64,000 nucleotides of DNA from Winogradskyella sp. KYW1333 (GCF_003335675.1 NZ_QPHL01000017.1:248001-312000); one strand, 5' to 3'; positions 43,357 through 53,467 are shown, counted from the stretch's first letter. Notes: a model not told the origin generated them from the letters alone. Program-made: numbers and translations.

Positions 43357-43364
43357 CAAAAATA
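43357..43364 (-). promoter_or_regulatory. -7 promoter element of the Cys-rich gene
   Basis: TATTTTTG on the minus strand matches exactly, 23 bases before the ATG at 43333, and lies downstream of the ferritin stop codon. Confidence 0.55.
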
Positions 43365-43399
43365 CTTATTTTTATTTATTCTAAATAAATTTTAACACT

Positions 43400-43924
43400 T
43401 TAAGCTTCCCCACTTAAATCTTGGGCGGCCGAGTTTACTGTGAGTTGCTGTATATCTCTATCAAACAGGTAAAGCCCTCCCTTATCGTCACCAATCATGT
43501 TTACTTTATCTAAAATAGTTCTCGCTACAGCTTCTTCTTCTATCTGTTCCGCGACATACCATTGTAAGAAATTATGCGTGGCATAATCTTTTTCCTGCAA
43601 TGAAATATGGACTAATTCATTAATACTTTCTGACACAAAAATTTCATGCTTTAATAGCAATTCAAACATTTCTTGAAAACTGCTATAAGTAACCTCTGGC
43701 GCATTTAGTTCAGAAATGTGTGCGTGACCACCTCTTTCATTAACAAATTTTATCAATTTTAGCATATGCTCTCTTTCTTCATCTGACTGATCATACATAA
43801 AATTTGAGATACCTTCTAATCCCTTCACTTCAGCCCAAACAGCCATTGCTAAATATACTTGAGAAGATTCTGCTTCAATTCTTATTTGCTTGTTTAATGC
43901 AGTTTCTATTGATTTTGATAACAT
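43400..43924 (-). CDS. ftnA: bacterial non-haem ferritin
   Basis: Ferritin stores iron as ferric oxide in a 24-subunit shell. The 174-residue protein is a four-helix bundle. Ferroxidase residues are visible as Glu in QIRIEAESSQVYLAMAVW, Glu-x-x-His in SDEEREHMLKLI, and Glu in AEQIEEEAVARTIL. The GLEGISNFMYDQSDEE block is typical of Bacteroidetes FtnA. No haem-binding Met as in bacterioferritin is seen. It is monocistronic and fits the iron theme of the window. Confidence 0.95.
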   Translation of the reverse strand: MLSKSIETALNKQIRIEAESSQVYLAMAVWAEVKGLEGISNFMYDQSDEEREHMLKLIKFVNERGGHAHISELNAPEVTYSSFQEMFELLLKHEIFVSESINELVHISLQEKDYATHNFLQWYVAEQIEEEAVARTILDKVNMIGDDKGGLYLFDRDIQQLTVNSAAQDLSGEA

Positions 43925-44032
43925 GCTGAGTACTTTTTTGTAAAGATACTCACTTAATTGCGGATTTTAAAGTAGAATAGCATTTCTGAAATGATTTATT
44001 ATAATTCAGATTTAATCTAATTTATATTACAG

Positions 44033-44935
44033 TTAAAAAAAGATTTCTTGTGCCAATCTAAAGGTATTGGCATGTGCATCTACTATGGTTTTAATATCTG
44101 GTGAATATCCACCACCCATACTGCACATTACGGGAATGTCATTTGATTTACACTGTTCCAAAACATACCGATCCCGTTCCTTACATCCTTCAATAGTGAG
44201 ACCTAATTTACCCAGTTTGTCAGATGCAATGATATCTACTCCAGATAAATAGTATATGAAGTCTGGCTTTTCCTGATTGATTAATTTGAGTAGAGTTGAT
44301 TTTAGTATCTGCAAATAGGTGTTATCATTGGTGTTATTTTCTAATGCAATGTCAAGGTCACTAGTTTCTTTTTTAAATGGGTAATTACTTTTGCCGTGCA
44401 TTGAAAAGGTAAACACCGAAGCATCGTTTTGAAATATTTGTGCTGTGCCATTGCCTTGATGCACATCTAAATCTACAATTAGAACTTTTTTCACCAATCC
44501 TTTAGTTTGTAAATACCTAGTGCCAATAGCTTGATCATTTAATAAACAAAAGGCCTCACCTCTGTTTGTATATGCATGATGCGTACCACCTGCAATATTC
44601 ATAGCAATTCCATTTTCTAATGCATATAGGCTCGCTTTAATGGTGCCATCTGCTATTATAACTTCACGTTCAACTAAGATTTCACTTAGAGGAAAACCAA
44701 TTTTTCTTGCTGCACGTTGGTCTAATGTTATATTGACCAAATTGTAGTAATATTCTGGTTCATGTACAGCAAGAATATGCTTATCATTGGGCTTTGAAGG
44801 CTCAAAAAAATTATCCTTTATACATGTACCCTCATGGAGTAATTGCTGAGGTAGTAAATCGTATTTTTCCATAGGAAAACGATGTCCTTCTGGCAATGGA
44901 TGTCTATATATTGGGTGATATGCTATTTTAAGCAT
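44033..44935 (-). CDS. histone deacetylase-like zinc amidohydrolase
   Basis: The 300-residue protein belongs to the arginase/HDAC fold. Tandem histidines His119-His120 (GGTHHAYTNRGEAFCLLND) and the zinc site Asp155-x-Asp157-x-His159 in LIVDLDVHQGNGTAQIF are intact, and a second Asp is in SGVDIIASDKLG. Bacterial members act on acetylated amines, acetoin-linked targets or polyamines. The actual substrate is not given by the sequence. It lies 23 bases downstream of the MG2/plug protein gene on the same strand and may be cotranscribed. Confidence 0.88.
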   Translation of the reverse strand: MLKIAYHPIYRHPLPEGHRFPMEKYDLLPQQLLHEGTCIKDNFFEPSKPNDKHILAVHEPEYYYNLVNITLDQRAARKIGFPLSEILVEREVIIADGTIKASLYALENGIAMNIAGGTHHAYTNRGEAFCLLNDQAIGTRYLQTKGLVKKVLIVDLDVHQGNGTAQIFQNDASVFTFSMHGKSNYPFKKETSDLDIALENNTNDNTYLQILKSTLLKLINQEKPDFIYYLSGVDIIASDKLGKLGLTIEGCKERDRYVLEQCKSNDIPVMCSMGGGYSPDIKTIVDAHANTFRLAQEIFF

Positions 44936-44958
44936 TGTCTATAATAAAGCCTACTTAA

Positions 44959-47334
44959 CTAGTTTATTGAGATTGATTTTTTGTCAAAAATAAAAGTTCC
45001 ATCCTCGACCATGCCCTCAATAAACAATGTCACTGGAACAGTTGGTTCTTCCATTTTAATGCTTAATGTACCATTGTCATTAATTTTAAGATCTGGCTTC
45101 CAATCTATGGTACCATATCCTGTATAAAAATCGCCGTAGTAAGAATTATATTGAGGGACATAGAACTTTTTCTTGGCACTAAATTTTAGTGGTAAATCAA
45201 ATTCCTCTGCAGTCTTATTTCCCCTTGAATCAAAAAAGCTATTTTGAGAGGAGTAAATTCTAATTACACCATTGAGCCCTCTAAACCCCTCTCCAAGTCC
45301 ACCAAGATTGATTTCAATATAATCTACATCTGCCATTGTGTAAGTAGAAATGATATCTAAACTTACTAAGGGAGTGTCATCTAAAAAGACTGTCATAGGA
45401 CCTTGAGTTTGACGCGAACTATAGTAAGCTGTTTCACTTGTAACTGGATCTATACCTTTATATACCCTATTGAAAGAAAGATACTGTTCTAATGAATTAT
45501 AGGTCAATCGATCCATCTGTGTAATTACCTTTATTGACCCAAAGCCATGATTATTTAGTTTTTGTGTTTTTAAGAATTTTTTATCTCGGGTCGAGGTTAC
45601 AACAATTTCTTCTAGTTCTTGAACCCCATCTAATTTTTGGTTTAAGGGAGCCGTTACTTTTAATCGTTGACTGATATCGTAATTGAACTTTGGCTGTAGT
45701 GGATTAAAGTTTGTTCTTAATTCTGGGATAGAATTCGGTACTGGTTGTAAATAAAGTTGTGCTGGTACTAAATCCTCTTCATTCTTTATTCTTGAAATAA
45801 AAATCCGGTTGGTTTCGTTAGGAAATAAATTTTCGAAAATAAGGCTATTATCGCCATCAGAAACCTGTTTGTATCTTGGTTGACTGTCTTTAAAATGGTG
45901 CAAGATGAAGGTATCCTCTGTATGGTCTTTATTGTTTACGTTGGCTATAATGGATATGCCTTGCTCAAAAGGATATGGCAATTTCTCTGGGATGAATAAA
46001 TTATTCCAGTCGTAACTGCTCCAGCCTTGTGTTAAGAGTAAATTATCAAGTTCATATCGTTTTTTTTCATCAATATTTTCAAAATAAAATTTTCCGTATT
46101 CAATAGGTCCTTTTACATATGGCTGTAAAAACACCTGAGATAATATATTATTATGTCTATTGTATGATCTTGTGTCTTGAGGTAACACAGAAACACTAAC
46201 ATTGTTATACAACTCAGAACTAACACCTCTAAAATTTAGATTTATTGTTATTGAATCAGCATTTTTAGTTGCAGAGACCTTATTTGAGTCAACTATTTTA
46301 ATTCCTTCATAATTAAAGAAAAGTCGCTCAGCAATTGGTTTTTCGTTTTCATCAAACAGTGTTAGAATATTAGTTCCTGAAGGAATATTGGCAAACTCAA
46401 TGACTTTGTTAATTACTGTTTTATCATTAAAATATATATCCATTATTTCATAATCCTTACCATTATGAAGCATTAAAGTATATCGATTGTTTTTTAATTG
46501 ATTTAGTGTTTCTTTATTGGTTAGTATTGAAGCGAATAGTTTTGATTTAAGGCGTTTAACAGATAAAACCACACCATTTTTTTCAACAATATGACCTAAT
46601 GGGAAACTGAAATTTTCATTACCATAGTTAATTTTAACCCAGTAGGTACTGCTTATATTGGCTAGTAAAGGAAATTTACCAATACCTACACTGTTTGTTT
46701 TAAAAGTTGTAAGAACCTTATTATTATTATCTAATACCTCACCACTAACATAGGCAAGACCAAAACCTTGACTGTCCTTGATTACCACACCAATATTATT
46801 TACAATACCATGTAATAGATGACCGCTTTCAGGAAGGAACTGTGCATCAATAGAATTTTTAACTACGGGCTTTTCAATATATGGCTCAACATCTGGATCA
46901 ATAACTTTAACTGCTTCAGTAAAGAAATTAGTTTCGTTAAAATTCCGCATATAGTTAGTGTAAGCTCTTACGTTATACATACCTGAAGTAAAAAGTGAAT
47001 CTATCTTAATTACGTTTGAAGCAATACCATTCGCAACTCTTACAAGTTGTTGCTTAATCACATTATTGTTTTTATCCGATACATTTATATAGAGATTTGT
47101 TGTTATTAATGATGGTGTTTTTTCCTTTTTGTCCAAAATATAGGCTGTAAAGCCAATGTTCTCTCCCTTGATGTATGTTGATTTATTTAAGTGAAGGTAT
47201 ACCACTTCTCGAGGTGTATCCACATACTCTTCATAGGTTTCAAAAATATCATTGGTATTTTGAGAAAAACTAAAAAAAGTAACTAGAAATAGTATTAGAA
47301 CGGATGAAAGTGAGGTTAGAGTAGATTTAATCAT
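44959..47334 (-). CDS. secreted MG2-type protein with a TonB-receptor-plug-like domain
   Basis: The 791-residue protein has a signal peptide (1-24, ending FFSFS). It opens with a macroglobulin MG2-like domain (REVVYLHLNKSTYIKGENIGFTAYI), followed by several beta-sandwich domains up to about 590. Then comes a TonB-receptor plug-like segment (ELEEIVVTSTRDK to GGLGEGFRGLNGVIRIYSS, about 596-715) and a short beta end. No beta-barrel follows, so it is not a transporter. Such proteins are widespread in Flavobacteria, usually called carboxypeptidase-like or TonB-plug proteins of unknown role. It may form part of a cell-surface complex. Confidence 0.75.
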   Translation of the reverse strand: MIKSTLTSLSSVLILFLVTFFSFSQNTNDIFETYEEYVDTPREVVYLHLNKSTYIKGENIGFTAYILDKKEKTPSLITTNLYINVSDKNNNVIKQQLVRVANGIASNVIKIDSLFTSGMYNVRAYTNYMRNFNETNFFTEAVKVIDPDVEPYIEKPVVKNSIDAQFLPESGHLLHGIVNNIGVVIKDSQGFGLAYVSGEVLDNNNKVLTTFKTNSVGIGKFPLLANISSTYWVKINYGNENFSFPLGHIVEKNGVVLSVKRLKSKLFASILTNKETLNQLKNNRYTLMLHNGKDYEIMDIYFNDKTVINKVIEFANIPSGTNILTLFDENEKPIAERLFFNYEGIKIVDSNKVSATKNADSITINLNFRGVSSELYNNVSVSVLPQDTRSYNRHNNILSQVFLQPYVKGPIEYGKFYFENIDEKKRYELDNLLLTQGWSSYDWNNLFIPEKLPYPFEQGISIIANVNNKDHTEDTFILHHFKDSQPRYKQVSDGDNSLIFENLFPNETNRIFISRIKNEEDLVPAQLYLQPVPNSIPELRTNFNPLQPKFNYDISQRLKVTAPLNQKLDGVQELEEIVVTSTRDKKFLKTQKLNNHGFGSIKVITQMDRLTYNSLEQYLSFNRVYKGIDPVTSETAYYSSRQTQGPMTVFLDDTPLVSLDIISTYTMADVDYIEINLGGLGEGFRGLNGVIRIYSSQNSFFDSRGNKTAEEFDLPLKFSAKKKFYVPQYNSYYGDFYTGYGTIDWKPDLKINDNGTLSIKMEEPTVPVTLFIEGMVEDGTFIFDKKSISIN

Positions 47335-47353
47335 AGCAATGGCTTTTTCTTGT

Positions 47354-47361
47354 CAAAGATA
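47354..47361 (-). promoter_or_regulatory. -7 promoter element of the MG2/plug protein gene
   Basis: TATCTTTG on the minus strand matches exactly, 19 bases before the ATG at 47334. Confidence 0.5.
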
Positions 47362-47444
47362 TCAAAAACCACACCAGTAAATACTTACTTTAACTTCATT
47401 TTAAGCAAAAACAAATTGAATATAAGCCTTTAATTATAAAGCTA

Positions 47445-49499
47445 TTAACTGATTTTTAGGCCGTTGGTAATTTCACCCAAATCAGGGTTAACAAAAACTA
47501 GATTTCCGGTTTTATCTTCGGTCATCAATATCATTCCTTGACTTTCGACGCCTCTTAATTTTCTTGGTGCTAAATTCACTAAAACAGTGACGCGCTTTCC
47601 TATTACTTCTTCTGGTTTAAAACTTTCAGCAATGCCAGAAACTATAGTTCGGGTATCAATTCCTGTATCAATCTTAAGTACTAAGAGTTTTTTGGTTTTA
47701 GGCATTTTTTCTGCTTCTAGAATTGTACCAACTCTTAGATCTAATTTTGTGAAATCATCAAAGGTTATTTCTTCTTTTTGTGGCTCAATAGATTGATTAG
47801 CATTTTTATTCGCCTTTCTATTGGTCTCTAGTTTATCCAATTGATTTTGAATTTCACTATCCTCAATTTTAGAAAACAGAAGTTCAGGCTTACCTGTTTG
47901 AATTAAATGTCCTGACGGCATTAGGATATCTTCTTTAGAAATAGAGCTCCAATTATTAGTATGAGAATTTAAAATTCTTTTTAATTTGTTAGATGTAAAT
48001 GGTAAGAATGGTTCGCATAAAACGGCTAAGGCTGTTGCAATTTGTAAGGCAACATACATAACTGTTGTGGTTCGTGCTTCATCCGTTTTTATTGTTTTCC
48101 ATGGTTCTTCATCAGCCAAATACTTGTTTCCTAAACGAGCAAGGTTCATTAATTCTTGACTTCCTTCTCTAAACCTAAAGCGCTCTATTGAACTAGATAT
48201 AACTGACGGGTACGCTTTTAAGGTTGTTAAAGTCTCTTTGTCAATATCCTTAAATTCTGATGGTTCTGGTATTATACCGTTATAATATTTATTGGTTAAT
48301 ACAACAACACGGTTTATAAAATTACCAAAGATGGCAACAAGCTCATTATTGTTCCTCGCTTGAAAATCTTTCCAAGTAAAATCATTATCCTTTGTTTCAG
48401 GTGCATTAGCAGTTAATGCATATCGCAGCACGTCCTGTTGATTTGGAAATTCCTTTAAATAATCTGGTAGCCAAACGGCCCAGTTTTTTGAAGTAGAAAG
48501 CTTGTTACCTTCTAAATTTAAAAACTCATTAGCAGGCACATTTTTTGGCAATATATAAGAACCTTCTGCTTTTAACATCGATGGAAAAATAATACAGTGA
48601 AAAACAATATTGTCTTTACCTATGAAATGATATAATTCTGTATTCTCATCTTTCCAATAATCTTCCCAATTTTTCCCAACGCGTTGAGCCCATTCTTTTG
48701 TTGAGGATATATAACCAATTGGAGCATCAAACCAGACATAAAGTACTTTGCCTTCGCCACCCTCAACTGGGACAGGAATCCCCCAATCTAAATCTCTTGT
48801 TACAGCTCTTGGCCTTAGACCATCATCAATCCATGATTTCACCTGGCCATAAACATTGGGCTTCCAATCTTTTTTATGACCTTTTAAAATCCATTCTTTC
48901 AGAAATTCTTCATGTTTATTTAAAGGAAGAAACCAGTGCTTTGTTTCCTTTAAACTTGGTATGTTACCCGTTATTGCTGATTTTGGATTTATTAAGTCTG
49001 TTGCATTTAGACTTGTTCCGCAGTTTTCACATTGGTCACCATATGCTTCTTCATTACCACACTTTGGGCAAGTACCAGTCACAAAACGGTCTGCCAAAAA
49101 CTGATTTGCTTCAGCATCGTATAATTGCTCTGAAACCTCTTCGACAAACTCATTTTTATTGTATAAGGTTTTAAAGAATTCTGAAGCAGTTTCATGATGA
49201 ATTTTTGCAGATGTGCGTGAATAGTTATCGAATGATATTCCAAAATCTTCAAATGACTGCTTAATTATTGCATGGTATTTATCTACTATATCCTGAGGAG
49301 AAACACCTTCTTTCTTAGCTTTTATTGTAATTGGGACACCATGCTCATCACTACCACATATAAAGGCAACATCATTACCAGTTAATCTTAAGTATCTTGA
49401 GTATATATCTGCAGGAACATAAACACCTGCTAAATGGCCAATATGAATAGGACCATTTGTATATGGTAAGGCTGCTGTTATGGTATATCTTTTAGGCAT
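47445..49499 (-). CDS. metG: methionyl-tRNA synthetase
   Basis: I start at the ATG at 49499 ([22 protein letters not shown]); the ATG at 49523 overlaps a -7 element. The 684-residue enzyme charges tRNA-Met. It has the HIGH motif (HIGHLAG), two zinc knuckles (CPKCG, DQCENC) in the connective domain, the KMSKS equivalent KLSTSKNW, the anticodon-binding helical domain, and a C-terminal tRNA-binding domain ([18 protein letters not shown] to [18 protein letters not shown]). This is the long dimeric form. The motif order is normal. Confidence 0.97.
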   Translation of the reverse strand: MPKRYTITAALPYTNGPIHIGHLAGVYVPADIYSRYLRLTGNDVAFICGSDEHGVPITIKAKKEGVSPQDIVDKYHAIIKQSFEDFGISFDNYSRTSAKIHHETASEFFKTLYNKNEFVEEVSEQLYDAEANQFLADRFVTGTCPKCGNEEAYGDQCENCGTSLNATDLINPKSAITGNIPSLKETKHWFLPLNKHEEFLKEWILKGHKKDWKPNVYGQVKSWIDDGLRPRAVTRDLDWGIPVPVEGGEGKVLYVWFDAPIGYISSTKEWAQRVGKNWEDYWKDENTELYHFIGKDNIVFHCIIFPSMLKAEGSYILPKNVPANEFLNLEGNKLSTSKNWAVWLPDYLKEFPNQQDVLRYALTANAPETKDNDFTWKDFQARNNNELVAIFGNFINRVVVLTNKYYNGIIPEPSEFKDIDKETLTTLKAYPSVISSSIERFRFREGSQELMNLARLGNKYLADEEPWKTIKTDEARTTTVMYVALQIATALAVLCEPFLPFTSNKLKRILNSHTNNWSSISKEDILMPSGHLIQTGKPELLFSKIEDSEIQNQLDKLETNRKANKNANQSIEPQKEEITFDDFTKLDLRVGTILEAEKMPKTKKLLVLKIDTGIDTRTIVSGIAESFKPEEVIGKRVTVLVNLAPRKLRGVESQGMILMTEDKTGNLVFVNPDLGEITNGLKIS

Positions 49500-49520
49500 T
49501 ATTTTAGCTTTAGCAAGCCA

Positions 49521-49528
49521 CAAAAGTA
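49521..49528 (-). promoter_or_regulatory. -7 promoter element of metG
   Basis: TACTTTTG on the minus strand is an exact match. It overlaps the ATG at 49523, so the usable start is the ATG at 49499, 21 bases downstream. Confidence 0.55.
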
Positions 49529-49582
49529 CGTAATATATAAGGGATTTAGAAAAAAAATGTAAATTTACAAAAAGCCAGATTT

Positions 49583-50605
49583 ATGAGTTTGAGACACCTT
49601 TTTGCTTGCTTAATAATGGGTGTAATTATTTTTCATTCAAATCACGTATATGCACAAGATAATACCGAAAATTTTACTAGAATGACATCACAATTAATAC
49701 AACCTCCATATCTTAAAGTTGGTGATACGGTTGCAATTGTTGCTCCTTCTGGAATTTTAAAAAGTCGTGAAGGGGAAATACAACAAGCTATAGCACTATT
49801 AAATAAATGGGGACTTAATGCCAAATTAGGTGATAATGTATTTAATAAGGCAAATCATTTTGCTGGAACGGACCAAGAACGTTGTGAGGATTTTCAAAAT
49901 GCTTTAGATGACTCGAGCATTAGTGCCATTTGGTGCGCACGAGGAGGTTATGGTACTGTAAGAATATTAGATAAGTTGGATTATTCAAAATTTAGAAAAG
50001 AACCAAAATGGATTATCGGTTATAGTGACATTACAGCCTTACATAATCAATTACACAACGAGGGTGTGGAGTCTATACACGCATTAATGTGTGTAAGCTT
50101 AACAAAGGATTTAAGCGAAATACTGGATTCTGTTGAAACTTTTAAATCGGCAATTTTTGGAAATCTAACTCATTACACCCTTGAAGGGACGGAGTATAAT
50201 AGAGAAGGTGAAGCTACAGGACAGTTAATTGGTGGCAATCTAACAATGTTGCACACTATGCTGGGATCTGATACAAGTATTGACACATCAAATAAAATCC
50301 TGTTTATTGAGGAAATAGGTGAGTATAAATACCATATTGATAGAATGTTACAAAGCCTCAAAAGAGCTGGATATTTTGATAACTGTAAGGGCATTATAGT
50401 TGGTGATATGTCAAAACTGAGAAAAAACACCACACTTTGGGGAACGTCTATTGAAAAATTAATCCTTGATGCCTTATCAGAATACAGTTTCCCAATCGCC
50501 TTCAATATGCCTGCTGGCCACGAAAAAGATAACAGAGCCCTGATATTAGGTAGAACTATTAATTTAAAGGTTGATAAAAGTGGCACAAGAATTACCTTTA
50601 ATTAA
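49583..50605 (+). CDS. ldcA: LD-carboxypeptidase (S66/MccF-like family)
   Basis: LdcA-type enzymes remove the terminal D-alanine from murein tetrapeptides. The 340-residue protein has an N-terminal signal-like segment (1-24, ending HVYAQ), the nucleophile serine in IIGYSDITALHNQL, the WCARGGYGTVRIL block, the glutamate in LFIEEIGEYKYHIDRML, and the histidine in FNMPAGHEKDNRALILG. All three catalytic residues are present. The signal suggests a periplasmic copy. MccF-type immunity proteins share this fold and cannot be ruled out. It is followed 18 bases later by yraN. Confidence 0.88.
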   Translation: MSLRHLFACLIMGVIIFHSNHVYAQDNTENFTRMTSQLIQPPYLKVGDTVAIVAPSGILKSREGEIQQAIALLNKWGLNAKLGDNVFNKANHFAGTDQERCEDFQNALDDSSISAIWCARGGYGTVRILDKLDYSKFRKEPKWIIGYSDITALHNQLHNEGVESIHALMCVSLTKDLSEILDSVETFKSAIFGNLTHYTLEGTEYNREGEATGQLIGGNLTMLHTMLGSDTSIDTSNKILFIEEIGEYKYHIDRMLQSLKRAGYFDNCKGIIVGDMSKLRKNTTLWGTSIEKLILDALSEYSFPIAFNMPAGHEKDNRALILGRTINLKVDKSGTRITFN

Positions 50606-50623
50606 TTTACATTGAAATAACTT

Positions 50624-50983
50624 GTGGCACAACACATTGAACTTGGTAAGAAGGGTGAACAATTAGCGGTAGATTTTTTAATTAAAAATGGCTATAACAT
50701 CTTAGATCGAAATTATCGGTTTGATAGAGCGGAAGTAGACATTATTGCAAGAAAAGAAGAAATTCTATCAATTATTGAAGTTAAAACTAGAACCAATATT
50801 GATTTTGGAAATCCACAAGATTTTGTTAAGCCAAAACAGATTAAAAATTTGGTAAAAGCAGTTAATGAATATATAACTGAGAATGATGTAGACCTAGAAG
50901 TGCGATTTGATATAATTTCAATTATAAAAAAAGATAATAAATTTCAAATAGAACACCTTAAAGATGCGTTCTATTATTTCTGA
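50624..50983 (+). CDS. yraN: YraN family (UPF0102) endonuclease-like protein
   Basis: The 119-residue protein starts with GTG (MAQHIELGKKGEQLA) and shows the restriction-endonuclease-like core: the GKKGEQLAVDFLIKNGYNI helix, the RAEVDIIARKEEILSIIEVKTR motif with the D-x(n)-E-x-K catalytic triad, and a C-terminal strand (VRFDIISI). YraN proteins are widespread, probably DNA-repair nucleases resembling Holliday junction resolvases. Length is normal. It follows the LD-carboxypeptidase gene closely. Confidence 0.9.
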   Translation: MAQHIELGKKGEQLAVDFLIKNGYNILDRNYRFDRAEVDIIARKEEILSIIEVKTRTNIDFGNPQDFVKPKQIKNLVKAVNEYITENDVDLEVRFDIISIIKKDNKFQIEHLKDAFYYF

Positions 50984-51078
50984 TTTGTTAAAATATAAGG
51001 TAATTAATCGAAAAAAATTGCAAATAGACGATTTATATGTTAATATTAATGAAAATTAACCCTAAATCTTAAATTAAC

Positions 51079-51753
51079 ATGAAACCTAAAGCATCTTTAT
51101 TACTTATCTGTCTAGTATCGTTATTTTATTATTCTTGCGAAAAAAGTGAATTGGCCAATTCCAAAAATGACCAAAACTATTTTATAATAAAAGAATCCAA
51201 GAAAAAGAATGTCATTGCCAAAAGGGCATCACTGGATGAACCTTGTATAGCGGTAGATTTAGTTGCTGGACAAAATGATGTAGTTGGTTCAGTAACAATT
51301 GATAGAAATGAAACACATTTAATTTTAACTTATAGTACAAATGACGTTTGGGATATAGATTTAACCCATATGAGCATAGGTGATTGTAACGAACAATGGG
51401 TTCCACAAACAGGCTCTGGTAACCCTAAAATCGGTCGATTTGAGCATACTGAACCACATACAGAGAGCATTAAAGAAGTGGTCTATTTTGTAAATTTAGA
51501 AGTACTTCCTGATTATACTGACATGTATTGTTTTGCTGCTCACGCTGAAGTAAGTGGTCCAAATGGCGGTGAAACAGCATGGGCTGGTCAGATTGGTGGT
51601 GCGAATGTCGATTCAAATTCTCAATCTGATGAATTTACTGTTCAAGACTTTGATGGTAATAGCTGGGCCATGTATATTGAAGCATCTCAGACTTCATGTG
51701 ATGTTGTTAATGTTGATACACCAAATGATAATAATACTGGTGGTGTAAGATAA
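51079..51753 (+). CDS. predicted lipoprotein, function unknown
   Basis: The 224-residue protein has a lipoprotein signal with Cys20 (LFYYSCEKSE). The mature part is beta-rich and acidic, with a long stretch of ordered strands (AVDLVAGQNDVVGSVTIDRN, LILTYSTNDVWDIDLTHMSI) and a DNNTGG-rich tail. I recognise no family. Secreted Bacteroidetes proteins of this type are often surface exposed. It has its own terminator downstream at 51779-51807. Confidence 0.7.
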   Translation: MKPKASLLLICLVSLFYYSCEKSELANSKNDQNYFIIKESKKKNVIAKRASLDEPCIAVDLVAGQNDVVGSVTIDRNETHLILTYSTNDVWDIDLTHMSIGDCNEQWVPQTGSGNPKIGRFEHTEPHTESIKEVVYFVNLEVLPDYTDMYCFAAHAEVSGPNGGETAWAGQIGGANVDSNSQSDEFTVQDFDGNSWAMYIEASQTSCDVVNVDTPNDNNTGGVR

Positions 51754-51778
51754 ACGTATAAAAATAATATATACTAAT

Positions 51779-51807
51779 AAAGGATAACTTTGGTTATCCT
51801 TTTTTTA
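51779..51807 (+). terminator. rho-independent terminator of the lipoprotein gene
   Basis: AGGATAAC (51781-51788) pairs with GTTATCCT (51793-51800), with a 4-base loop and a T run after it. Confidence 0.75.
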
Positions 51808-51868
51808 ATCTCATTTCAAAGTTTTACAATACTATAATTGAGAATTGTGGATTACTCTGCTGAAATAT

Positions 51869-52207
51869 TTAGAGATAGATATTTGTCACAGCAAATAAAA
51901 GACTGTAGAACAGAAAATTTACAACCTTATCTTTTAATTCTAATGTCTTAAACCTTTTATATTCTGATCCTAAGATATCAAATGATAAAACGGAAACTGT
52001 AAATATTACACTTAAACCAATAAACCAATACAATGATTTAGGGTAGGGTAGAGTTAGGTTAGTTATTAAAAATATAATAATTAAGACACTTGAAATAACT
52101 AACCTTTTCTCACTTTTAGCGTTTAAGTTGTTTCTTATAGAAATGCTTCTTGTTTTATTGAGAATAAAGGCAGAAAGTATAGATAAAATGGTTATGGATA
52201 ATAGCAT
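51869..52207 (-). CDS. small membrane protein, function unknown
   Basis: The 112-residue protein has four hydrophobic segments (about 1-15, 38-55, 61-80 and 95-111), with short basic loops such as NKTRSISIRNNLNAKSEKR. I recognise no family. It is the only ORF in its interval, leftward, 79 bases from nadD. Confidence 0.55.
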   Translation of the reverse strand: MLLSITILSILSAFILNKTRSISIRNNLNAKSEKRLVISSVLIIIFLITNLTLPYPKSLYWFIGLSVIFTVSVLSFDILGSEYKRFKTLELKDKVVNFLFYSLLFAVTNIYL

Positions 52208-52286
52208 ATAGTTTTTCAGATTTTACTAGATAAAAATAATTAAATACACGAAACAAATTGAAACTAAATTGAATTTTAATAAAGTT

Positions 52287-52865
52287 TTATTTATAAAAAT
52301 TCATTTCATCTATATAATGCCACACTTTATCGGGCAACATTGGTCTGACATTTTTCCCTGCTTTAATATTCTTCCTAATAAACGTTGAAGATAGTTCCAT
52401 TATTGGAGCAGAAATGTTAAATATTTTAGGGTGATCTTCAAACTTGTTTTCAGTTTTATCATCGGAAAGTCTTGGGTAAACTAAAATCTCATGATTTTCA
52501 AGAATCTGTTCGTAATTTTTCCATTTATGGAAACTTTTTAAATTGTCTTCACCCATGATTAAGGAAAATTCATGCTTAGGAAATTTTTCAAACAAATATG
52601 TCAAGGTGTCGATAGTGTAATTAGGCTGTTTAAGCCCAAATTCTATATCACTCGGCCGAAGTTTGTCATAGTCCTTAGTTGCTAAATAAACCATTTCTAA
52701 TCGTTGATGGTCATCTAACAAACTACTTTTCTTTTTAAATGGACTTTGAGGTGTAACTACAAACCAAACTTGGTCTAAATCACTGTGTTCAACTAAATAA
52801 TTCGCTATGGTTAAATGCCCAATGTGTATTGGGTTAAACGTACCAAAGTATAATCCCACCTTCAT
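52287..52865 (-). CDS. nadD: nicotinate-nucleotide adenylyltransferase
   Basis: NadD makes deamido-NAD from nicotinate mononucleotide and ATP. The 192-residue protein has the nucleotide motif LYFGTFNPIHIGHLTIANYL, with the HxGH histidines, and the C-terminal ISAPIMELSSTFIRKNIKAGKNVRPMLP signature (STFIRKNI). Length is standard. It follows gmk by 2 bases, so nadD, gmk and yicC form one leftward operon. Confidence 0.96.
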   Translation of the reverse strand: MKVGLYFGTFNPIHIGHLTIANYLVEHSDLDQVWFVVTPQSPFKKKSSLLDDHQRLEMVYLATKDYDKLRPSDIEFGLKQPNYTIDTLTYLFEKFPKHEFSLIMGEDNLKSFHKWKNYEQILENHEILVYPRLSDDKTENKFEDHPKIFNISAPIMELSSTFIRKNIKAGKNVRPMLPDKVWHYIDEMNFYK

Positions 52866-52867
52866 TA

Positions 52868-53452
52868 CTATTTTGCTAAAAATTCAGAAACTTTTGTATA
52901 TGCGTTTTCTAATGCTTCATCTAAATTAGAATTGATAACGATTGTGTCAAACAGCGGAGCAGTAGCAAGTTCTGCCGGAGCTTTAGCTACACGCATACTT
53001 ATTTTTTCTACACTTTCTTCACCACGATCTTTTAATCGTCTTACCAGTTCATTTAAATCTGGAGGTTTTACAAATACTGCCAAAGTTTGTTCTGGGAACT
53101 TGCGTTTAATTCTTAGGCCACCAGAGACATCAATATCAAAAATAACATGTTTTCCTTTGGCCCAAATTCGTTCAACTTCTTCCTTAAGGGTTCCATAAAA
53201 ATTATCTCTGTATACTTCTTCCCATTCTAGAAACTCGTCGTTCTTAATTTTGTTTTTAAACTCTTTCAAGGATAGGTAATAGTAATCTTTACCATGTACT
53301 TCGTTACCTCTTTTTTCTCTAGAAGTTGCTGATATAGAAAATTCTAGATTTAGCTCTGGTTGTTTCAACAAATACCTAACAATTGTTGTTTTGCCAGATC
53401 CTGAGGGTGCTGAGAATACGATTAATTTACCTTGTCGTGCTTTGTCTGCCAC
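52868..53452 (-). CDS. gmk: guanylate kinase
   Basis: Gmk phosphorylates GMP to GDP. The 194 residues have the P-loop SAPSGSGKTTIVRYLL, the GMP-binding ATSREKRGNEVHGKDYYYLS segment and the lid LVRRLKDRGEE. Length and motifs are normal. It lies 15 bases after yicC and 2 bases before nadD. Confidence 0.97.
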   Translation of the reverse strand: MADKARQGKLIVFSAPSGSGKTTIVRYLLKQPELNLEFSISATSREKRGNEVHGKDYYYLSLKEFKNKIKNDEFLEWEEVYRDNFYGTLKEEVERIWAKGKHVIFDIDVSGGLRIKRKFPEQTLAVFVKPPDLNELVRRLKDRGEESVEKISMRVAKAPAELATAPLFDTIVINSNLDEALENAYTKVSEFLAK

Positions 53453-53467
53453 AATTATGTCTTTTGG

